32,800 nt of DNA, taken from the NCBI GenBank assembly GCA_025929405.1, contig JAICMD010000004.1, forward strand, positions 1 through 32,800, written 5' to 3'. The notes below the pieces were generated by a model. That model had not been told where the DNA came from, did no database searches, and saw only the letters and a program-made list of their open reading frames with translations. Positions 26,966 through 32,800 of this stretch are shown here, piece by piece. The first letter of the stretch is position 1. The number at the start of each line of letters is the position of its first letter. The translations under genes and the position numbers were made by a program. The stretch comes from Mucilaginibacter sp. Its GTDB lineage: Bacteria > Bacteroidota > Bacteroidia > Sphingobacteriales > Sphingobacteriaceae.

Positions 26966-28081
26966 TTATTCAAACTGGTTTTTAATTGTATAACCAGAAT
27001 TTTTTAGCAAACGTTCTTTTTCAAACAAATTCAAATCAGCAGCTACCATTTCCCTAACTAATCCTTGCAGATCATATTTTGGCTTCCATCCCAGTTTAGC
27101 ATTACATTTGGATGGATCACCTATTAACAAATCAACTTCGGTTGGCCTGAAATATTGAGGGTCAACATTTACCACTTCTTTTCCTACAGATACCTGATAT
27201 TCGGGATTATTACATTTAACCACATACCCCTTTTCATTAACGCCATCGCCTTTAAATTCAACTTCAATACCTGCTTCGGCAAAAGCCATCCTTACAAACT
27301 CGCGTACGCGGGTGGTAACACCAGTTGCAATAACAAAATCTTCAGGTTTTTCCTGCTGCAATATCAGCCACATGGCTTCTACATAATCTTTAGCGTGGCC
27401 CCAGTCGCGTTGTGCGTCAAGGTTACCCAAAAACAGTTTATCTTGCAAACCCATAGCTATTTTAGCCACACCACGGGTAATTTTGCGGGTTACAAAGGTT
27501 TCGCCGCGCAGCGGGCTTTCGTGGTTAAATAATATACCATTGCAGGCAAACATATCATAAGCTTCACGATAGTTTACGGTTATCCAGTAACCATATAATT
27601 TAGCCACTGCATAAGGCGAACGCGGGTAAAATGGCGTTGTTTCTGATTGCGGCACAGCTTGTACCAAACCATACAACTCGGAAGTTGATGCCTGGTATAT
27701 TTTGGTTTTTTTGGTTAAGCCCAAAATCCGTACTGCTTCTAATATTCTTAGGGTACCAATACCATCGGCATTGGCTGTATATTCAGGTGTATCAAAACTT
27801 ACCTTTACGTGCGACATTGCACCTAAATTGTATATTTCATCAGGCTGTACCTGTTGTACTATGCGGATAAGATTGGTTGAATCGCTCAAGTCGCCATAAT
27901 GTAATATCAAATTTTTATTACTGTCATGCGGGTCCTGATATAAATGGTCAATCCGGTCTGTATTAAATAATGAGCTTCGGCGTTTAATGCCATGTACTTC
28001 ATAGCCTTTTGAGATTAATAACTCTGCCAGATAGGCTCCATCTTGTCCGGTTATGCCTGTAATAAGGGCTACTTTTTTCAT
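26966..28081 (-). CDS. gmd: GDP-mannose 4,6-dehydratase
   Basis: This SDR converts GDP-D-mannose to GDP-4-keto-6-deoxy-D-mannose, the substrate of the next gene's product. The 371-residue length is normal. Motifs: [40 protein letters not shown], the catalytic [28 protein letters not shown] and [14 protein letters not shown]. It lies 64 bp downstream of the WcaJ-like gene on the same strand and directly upstream of fcl. No genes for GDP-mannose synthesis (manB, manC) are in the window, so GDP-mannose must come from elsewhere. Confidence 0.97.
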   Translation of the reverse strand: MKKVALITGITGQDGAYLAELLISKGYEVHGIKRRSSLFNTDRIDHLYQDPHDSNKNLILHYGDLSDSTNLIRIVQQVQPDEIYNLGAMSHVKVSFDTPEYTANADGIGTLRILEAVRILGLTKKTKIYQASTSELYGLVQAVPQSETTPFYPRSPYAVAKLYGYWITVNYREAYDMFACNGILFNHESPLRGETFVTRKITRGVAKIAMGLQDKLFLGNLDAQRDWGHAKDYVEAMWLILQQEKPEDFVIATGVTTRVREFVRMAFAEAGIEVEFKGDGVNEKGYVVKCNNPEYQVSVGKEVVNVDPQYFRPTEVDLLIGDPSKCNAKLGWKPKYDLQGLVREMVAADLNLFEKERLLKNSGYTIKNQFE

Positions 28082-28145
28082 GTATATTGTTGAAGAATTT
28101 TGCTGCTAAAATAACATCTATTTGTCCAGCTTAATAATAATTTAT

Positions 28146-29549
28146 TTAGAATGCGTTGTCATCACCCCGTATCAGGTTCCAAAAGGTGAGGAATATAATT
28201 TTGAGATCTAACAGAAACGACCAATTTTCCAAATACCAAACGTCGGCTTCAACACGCTTCGATATATCATCGGCACTTTTTGTTTCGCCGCGTAAACCGT
28301 TTGTTTGCGCCCAACCGGTTATACCCGGCTTTAAAAAATGGCGAACCATAAATTGATCAATTAATTGCGAATACTCCTTAGTATGGCTAAGCATATGCGG
28401 CCTTGGCCCCACTACAGACATATTACCAATTAAAACATTAAAAAACTGCGGAAATTCATCTAAACTGGTTCTGCGTATAAAGGCTCCGATAGATGTTATA
28501 CGGTCATCGCCTTTAATAGCCTGTTTTATATGAGCATCCTGATTAACATGCATGCTTCTAAACTTATAACATTTAAAAGGAACATTATTTTTGCCCGAAC
28601 GCACCTGCACAAAAAATACCGGCCCCGGCGATTGGAGCTTAATTATAATAGCCAAAATTGGCAAAAGCCAACTCAGCACAAACACAATTACAACTAATGA
28701 AAATAATATATCAAACAACCGCTTTATAATACGATTAAGCATGCTTTCCAGCGGCTCGGGGCGCACTGATATTACGGGGATATGATCAAAATTTTGCACA
28801 TACATTGCCCGCTTTTTAGGATTGATATAATATTCGGGAATAAGTTTAAAACGTATTAAATGCTTGTCAGCATTCAGCATTAACTTTTCAATTTTATCAG
28901 ATTGTGCAACAGGAAGGGCACAAAATATCTCGTCGACCTTATTAGTTAGCACATAATCAATGCAATCGTCAATCTTACCCAGATATAAATCGTCATTTGC
29001 AATGTGCGACGATTGATCATCAAAAAAGCCCAATATTTTATAACCGCTATGCTTATAATGTTTAAAATACTCAAAAATGTCCCTTCCGGTGGGGCCTGCA
29101 CCGGCAATTACAATATTTCTGGAATCCATTAACAGGTTACGATTGCTTTTACGTATAGCTAAAAAGATTAATTTCCATAATCCAATCAGCACACCAAACA
29201 ACAATAATGAATACAATAAATAATGGCGTGACACCATATAAGTTTGGGGCCCTATAATAACCAGTATGGCAAAACATATTAATGATACAAATAACAGGTA
29301 GGTTTTAAAAAAAGCCTGATAGGTACGTATCGAGTCGCGGTTTAATACACGCTCATACAGCCCGGTTATGTTTGTTGATAACAGCCAAAACAAATTAAAA
29401 ACCAGCATTATCAGCAGATATTTGTTATCAGATGACCATTCGGAGTTTTTATTGATTATTAAGTACGCTATAAACATGCTGGTATTTAGCATGATATAAT
29501 CAATTGTAAGATTGATAGCTTTAATAAATGTAGCGTACCTGTAAACCAT
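28146..29549 (-). CDS. WcaJ-like initiating sugar-phosphate transferase (polyprenyl glycosylphosphotransferase)
   Basis: This membrane protein of 467 residues transfers a hexose-1-phosphate from a nucleotide sugar to undecaprenyl phosphate and so starts a repeat unit. It has four to five N-terminal transmembrane helices (about 10-130), a CoA-binding-like Rossmann domain (IVIAGAGPTGRD, 146-157), another hydrophobic segment near 278-303 and the catalytic bacterial sugar transferase domain: KFRSMH (329-334), RRTSLDEFPQFFNVL, SVVGPRPH (378-385) and KPGITGWAQTNGLRGE. The full two-part architecture matches the WcaJ/exopolysaccharide glycosylphosphotransferase class. Glucose is the commonest donor in the family but is not provable here. 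The gene follows the PfkB-type kinase by 7 bp. Confidence 0.94.
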   Translation of the reverse strand: MVYRYATFIKAINLTIDYIMLNTSMFIAYLIINKNSEWSSDNKYLLIMLVFNLFWLLSTNITGLYERVLNRDSIRTYQAFFKTYLLFVSLICFAILVIIGPQTYMVSRHYLLYSLLLFGVLIGLWKLIFLAIRKSNRNLLMDSRNIVIAGAGPTGRDIFEYFKHYKHSGYKILGFFDDQSSHIANDDLYLGKIDDCIDYVLTNKVDEIFCALPVAQSDKIEKLMLNADKHLIRFKLIPEYYINPKKRAMYVQNFDHIPVISVRPEPLESMLNRIIKRLFDILFSLVVIVFVLSWLLPILAIIIKLQSPGPVFFVQVRSGKNNVPFKCYKFRSMHVNQDAHIKQAIKGDDRITSIGAFIRRTSLDEFPQFFNVLIGNMSVVGPRPHMLSHTKEYSQLIDQFMVRHFLKPGITGWAQTNGLRGETKSADDISKRVEADVWYLENWSFLLDLKIIFLTFWNLIRGDDNAF

Positions 29550-29556
29550 TTACATG

Positions 29557-30519
29557 TTATATACTGTTCAGGTTATTTATTTCATTAAGGGTTGCAACCG
29601 CGCTGCCAAATTTTGCTACTACAATTGCCGCGGCGCTGTTAGCAAAATCGCATGCATCTGATATTGATAATTTATTAGCTAATGCAAAAGCTAATGCGGC
29701 AATAACGGTATCACCGGCGCCGGTTACATCAAAAACGTCAATTGCTTTTGTGGGCTTTTTAGTTATTTTATTTTGATGATATATGGCTACACCTTCTTCA
29801 GATAAGGTAACCACAATTATTGGCGAGGCCGTAACTTTTGCAATTGCTTTGCAAGCCTGTTCAAGTGTTTCATCATTGGTTATTTTTACACCTGATGCCA
29901 GTTCGGCTTCCTTTTTATTTGGCTTTATTAAACCTGCACCATAGTATGGCGATAAATCTTTTGCTTTTGAATCAACTACGGTTAATACATTTTTTGTGGT
30001 GCAAAGCTTTATTATATTTTTTACCAGGTAAGGGCTTAATACTCCTTTGCAATAATCAGATAGTATAACAACGTCAATACTATCTATTTTACTTTTTAAA
30101 AATTCAATTATTTTATCTGCAACAATATCAGCGCAGTAGTGCTTATCTTCTTTATCAAGCCTAATTAACTGATGTTTGCTTACGCTAACACGGCTTTTTA
30201 TAGTGGTGCGCCGCGATTCGTCATTTATTAAATGATAAAAATCAGGTGTCAGCTTATCCAGTTCGTTTTTAAGAATATCGTTTGCGCTGTCATTGCCACT
30301 TACACTTATGATGGATGCCTCACAGTCAAAAGCTTTCAGATTTTCCAATACGTTTCCTGCACCCCCTAAACTGTAAACTTCATCCGATACATCAACAACC
30401 TGTACCGGTGCCTCGGGCGAAATACGGCTGCATGAACCATTAATATAATGATCAAGCATAATATCGCCTATTACACAAATTTTTGTTTTAGTATGCGCCG
30501 GGAAATTAAATAAAGGCAT
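29557..30519 (-). CDS. PfkB-family kinase, HldE N-domain-like (heptose-7-phosphate kinase-like)
   Basis: This 320-residue PfkB sugar kinase resembles the kinase half of HldE/RfaE. The N-terminus VIGDIMLDHYINGSCSRISPEAPV is close to that of D-glycero-beta-D-manno-heptose-7-phosphate kinase, the glycine pair GGAGNV is at 52-57, and the catalytic DVTGAGDT is at 264-271. The protein stops after this domain, so the C-terminal ADP-heptose synthase (cytidylyltransferase-fold) part of bifunctional HldE is absent. That makes it an HldA-like lone kinase. No other heptose genes are present in the window. It is 7 bp upstream of the WcaJ-like gene and 69 bp downstream of DUF3467, so it may be cotranscribed with either. 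A different sugar substrate cannot be excluded. Confidence 0.85.
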   Translation of the reverse strand: MPLFNFPAHTKTKICVIGDIMLDHYINGSCSRISPEAPVQVVDVSDEVYSLGGAGNVLENLKAFDCEASIISVSGNDSANDILKNELDKLTPDFYHLINDESRRTTIKSRVSVSKHQLIRLDKEDKHYCADIVADKIIEFLKSKIDSIDVVILSDYCKGVLSPYLVKNIIKLCTTKNVLTVVDSKAKDLSPYYGAGLIKPNKKEAELASGVKITNDETLEQACKAIAKVTASPIIVVTLSEEGVAIYHQNKITKKPTKAIDVFDVTGAGDTVIAALAFALANKLSISDACDFANSAAAIVVAKFGSAVATLNEINNLNSI

Positions 30520-30588
30520 TTGCAGCTATATGAAAAGTAATAAATTACTAATATCGATAATTAAGCAGAATTTTAACAATAATTAAAA

Positions 30589-30903
30589 TTACGCCTGCCC
30601 CATAGTACCGCCAAAATTCATGGGGAATCCTGCAGGCCCCTGTTGTATTTTAACTGTGCCGTTAGCGGCCTCAAATTTTTCTATATTATCTTCAAGGGCG
30701 CTTACCAGCCGTTTGGCATGCTCTGGCGTAAGTATAATTCTTGATTTTACTTTAGCTTTTGGTACACCAGGTACTACGCGTATAAAATCAATCACAAACT
30801 CGGTAGTTGAATGGGTAATAATTGCCAGATTTGAGTATATACCCTCAGCTATTTCTTCAGATAGCTCAATACTTAACTGATGTTCGTTTTGCTCTTCTTC
30901 CAT
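30589..30903 (-). CDS. DUF3467 domain protein
   Basis: This small protein of 104 residues is of unknown function. The sequence LSEEIAEGIYSNLAIITHSTTEF, DFIRVVPGVPKAKVKSRIILTPEHAKRL is the DUF3467 signature, a family common in Bacteroidetes and also found elsewhere. The ORF track starts 15 residues earlier, at 30948, but that extra stretch is encoded by the rpoC terminator hairpin. The ATG at 30903 (MEEEQNEHQ) is therefore preferred, which also matches the usual 100-120 residue length. It lies 67 bp after rpoC on the same strand and could be expressed by read-through of the hairpin or from an unseen promoter. Confidence 0.88.
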   Translation of the reverse strand: MEEEQNEHQLSIELSEEIAEGIYSNLAIITHSTTEFVIDFIRVVPGVPKAKVKSRIILTPEHAKRLVSALEDNIEKFEAANGTVKIQQGPAGFPMNFGGTMGQA

Positions 30904-30915
30904 AGTGCTAAAATA

Positions 30916-30946
30916 GCAAAGCCTTCTATTTTCAAGAAGGCTTTGC
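30916..30946 (-). terminator. Intrinsic-type terminator downstream of rpoC
   Basis: GCAAAGCCTTCT and AGAAGGCTTTGC form a perfect 12-bp stem with a 7-base loop, 24 bases after the rpoC stop codon. On the minus strand the stem is followed by TATTTTAG, a modest T-run. This is the best hairpin in the window and probably ends or attenuates the rpoC transcript just before the DUF3467 start codon. Confidence 0.75.
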
Positions 30947-30970
30947 ATAAATTAATATTTGTAATAACTA

Positions 30971-32800
30971 TTAAGCTTCTACTTCTTCAGTTTTTGAAGC
31001 CATTAAGCGGTCAAATTCTTCCTGAGAACCTACGCGGATATTTTCGTATTCGCGCAGACCGGTTCCTGACGGAATTAAGTGACCAACAATTACGTTTTCT
31101 TTCAAGCCAAGCATTAAATCTTTTTTACCTGCTATAGCTGCTTCGTTAAGTACTTTGGTAGTTTCCTGGAATGAAGCCGCAGAGATAAATGATTTAGTAC
31201 CCAATGATGCACGGGTAATACCTTGCAACATCGGACTTGAAGTAGCTGCAATAGCATCACGCACTTCAACCAATTTTAAATCTTTACGTTTTAAAACTGA
31301 ATTTTCGTCACGCAACTTCCTTACAGATACTATCTGGCCGGCTTTTAAGGTTTCTGAATCTCCGGGATCAACAACTACTTTCTTATCAAAGATCTCGTCA
31401 TTTTCTACCATAAAATCCCAGCTATCAACTGATTCGCGCTCTAAGAAACGGGTATCGCCTGCATCTTCAATAGATACCTTTTGCATCATTTGATGAACGA
31501 TAACCTCAAAGTGCTTATCATTTATCTTCACACCTTGTAAACGGTAAACTTCCTGTATACCGTTAACCAGGTATTCCTGTACTGCAGCCGGGCCTTTAAT
31601 GGCCAGGATATCAGCCGGAGATATTGAACCATCAGATAATGGCATACCTGCTTTTACAAAGTCATTATCCTGTACAAGGATGTGTTTTGACAATGGTACA
31701 AGGTATTTTTTAACCTGACCGTCTTTTGATTCGATGGTTATTTCGCGGTTACCACGTTTAACACCGCCTAAGGTTACCACACCATCAATTTCGGTTACTA
31801 CAGCCGGGTTAGATGGGTTACGTGCTTCAAACAACTCAGTTACACGTGGTAAACCACCTGTAATATCCCGGGTTTTACCTGTTGAACGAGGTATTTTAGC
31901 GATGATCTGTCCGGTTTGTAGTTTCTCGCCTTCATCAACAGCAATGTGTGCACCTACCGGGATGTTGTAGCCTTTTATTAAATTACCCTTGTTATCAACA
32001 ACCTGGATAGCCGGGTTCTTGGTTTTATCGCGGGTATCAATAATCACTTTTTCGCGGTGCCCTGTTTGCTCGTCTGATTCTTCGCGGAAGGTAATACCTT
32101 CTAATACAGCCTCAAATTGAGCAACACCTGCAAATTCAGAGATGATTACCGCATTGTACGGATCCCATGAACAGATACGGTCGCCACGTTTTATTTTGCT
32201 GCCATCTTTTACATACAGGTATGAACCATAAGGAATGTTATTGGTAACAATTACTTTATTGCTTCCTTCTTCCAGTATGCGGAATTCGCCCGAACGACCT
32301 AATACTACATCAACAGCACCTTCTTCGGCTGTTTGATAAGTAACGGTACGTACGTTCTCAAACTCAATGATACCATCAAACTTAGCGTTGATCTGTGATT
32401 CAGCAGCGATGTTTGATGCGGTACCACCCACGTGGAAGGTACGTAAGGTTAACTGTGTACCCGGCTCACCGATTGACTGTGCCGCAATTACACCAACAGC
32501 CTCGCCTTTTTGCACACGTTTACCGCTTGCAAGGTTACGGCCATAGCATAATGCACATACACCACGCTTGCTTTCGCAAGTTAATACCGAACGTATTTCA
32601 ATACCTTCTAACGGTGAATTTTCAATGCTCTTAGCAATTTCTTCAGTGATATCTTCACCTGCTGATACCAATAACTCATTGGTAATAGGGTCATGTACAT
32701 CATTTAATGATGTACGGCCCAAAATACGATCATATAAAGGTTCAACAATATCTTCGTTATCCTTTAACGCCGTGGTGTATATACCTCTTAAAGTTCCACA
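30971..32800 (-). CDS. rpoC: RNA polymerase beta' subunit RpoC, C-terminal part
   Basis: This is the 3' part of rpoC, open through the window end: 609 residues, with the 5' part missing. The ORF track's start at 32722 is an internal TTG leucine codon; the frame continues upstream with [23 protein letters not shown]. Visible landmarks are the zinc-site cysteines [19 protein letters not shown], the trigger-loop region [47 protein letters not shown] and, near the end, [27 protein letters not shown] and [14 protein letters not shown]. It is a housekeeping gene and marks the right border of the polysaccharide locus. Confidence 0.98.
   Translation of the reverse strand, partial: CGTLRGIYTTALKDNEDIVEPLYDRILGRTSLNDVHDPITNELLVSAGEDITEEIAKSIENSPLEGIEIRSVLTCESKRGVCALCYGRNLASGKRVQKGEAVGVIAAQSIGEPGTQLTLRTFHVGGTASNIAAESQINAKFDGIIEFENVRTVTYQTAEEGAVDVVLGRSGEFRILEEGSNKVIVTNNIPYGSYLYVKDGSKIKRGDRICSWDPYNAVIISEFAGVAQFEAVLEGITFREESDEQTGHREKVIIDTRDKTKNPAIQVVDNKGNLIKGYNIPVGAHIAVDEGEKLQTGQIIAKIPRSTGKTRDITGGLPRVTELFEARNPSNPAVVTEIDGVVTLGGVKRGNREITIESKDGQVKKYLVPLSKHILVQDNDFVKAGMPLSDGSISPADILAIKGPAAVQEYLVNGIQEVYRLQGVKINDKHFEVIVHQMMQKVSIEDAGDTRFLERESVDSWDFMVENDEIFDKKVVVDPGDSETLKAGQIVSVRKLRDENSVLKRKDLKLVEVRDAIAATSSPMLQGITRASLGTKSFISAASFQETTKVLNEAAIAGKKDLMLGLKENVIVGHLIPSGTGLREYENIRVGSQEEFDRLMASKTEEVEA

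Noticed and set aside
27155-27532. 125-aa plus-strand ORF inside gmd
   Set aside because: Antisense shadow of a strongly recognised gene; the translation has no known motif.
30904-30948. N-terminal extension of DUF3467 in the ORF track
   Set aside because: It is encoded by the rpoC terminator hairpin and exceeds the normal family start.
32720-32722. ORF-track start of rpoC at 32722
   Set aside because: The codon is an internal TTG leucine; the reading frame and RpoC homology continue to the window edge.
1-32800. CRISPR array, tRNA, insertion sequence, toxin-antitoxin or defence system
   Set aside because: No regularly spaced repeats, tRNA-like cloverleaf, transposase, integrase, nuclease or toxin motif was seen on either strand; all long ORFs fit housekeeping or polysaccharide functions.

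Overview
The window comes from the chromosome of a Bacteroidetes bacterium, most likely of the Sphingobacteriaceae (Mucilaginibacter/Pedobacter type). The reasons are the AT-rich sequence, the lack of Shine-Dalgarno-like start sites, several TAnnTTTG-like -7 elements, a DUF3467 gene next to rpoC, and outer-membrane proteins of Bacteroidetes type (Wzi-family barrels and long SLBB export proteins). The genus is an inference from protein style, not from a search. No tRNA, rRNA, CRISPR array, insertion sequence or phage gene was seen.

The two ends are housekeeping genes: the 3' part of miaA (1-452, +) and the 3' part of rpoC (30971-32800, -), the latter followed by a hairpin terminator and a DUF3467 gene. 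Everything between is one surface or exopolysaccharide locus of about 30 kb.

Layout. (1) 514-2242 (-): rfbD-rfbA, the last and first steps of dTDP-L-rhamnose synthesis. (2) 2387-6658 (+): GT2 glycosyltransferase, Wzy/O-antigen-ligase-like membrane protein, hexapeptide acyltransferase, GT4 glycosyltransferase. (3) 6655-8721 (-): an RmlD-like SDR, then a GT4. (4) 8722-9080: a 359-bp divergent intergenic region with a hairpin and GGCCAAAAA motifs. (5) 9081-13829 (+): GT4, SLBB export protein, Wzz-like protein. (6) 13833-30903 (-): a codirectional run that in transcription order holds DUF3467, a PfkB-type heptose-phosphate-like kinase, a WcaJ-like initiating transferase, gmd, fcl, a second SLBB export protein, a WecA/WbpL-like initiating transferase, a PglF/WbpM-like dehydratase, a lectin-fold-like lipoprotein, two tandem Wzi-family outer-membrane proteins, a Wzx flippase and a GT2.

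Together these suggest a Wzx/Wzy-type pathway. Activated sugars (dTDP-rhamnose, GDP-fucose and a UDP-6-deoxy-HexNAc) are assembled by one of two initiating transferases and five glycosyltransferases onto undecaprenyl phosphate, flipped by Wzx, polymerised by the Wzy-like protein under Wzz control, exported through one of two long SLBB proteins, and possibly retained at the surface by the Wzi proteins and the lipoprotein.

Nothing here is clearly a wholly new system. The points most worth a second look are the duplicated export and initiation modules, the six-repeat non-lipoprotein SLBB architecture with a shared N-terminal helical module, the tandem Wzi plus lipoprotein block, a GT4 that has lost the second glutamate of its E-x7-E motif, and the hairpin-bearing divergent intergenic region.
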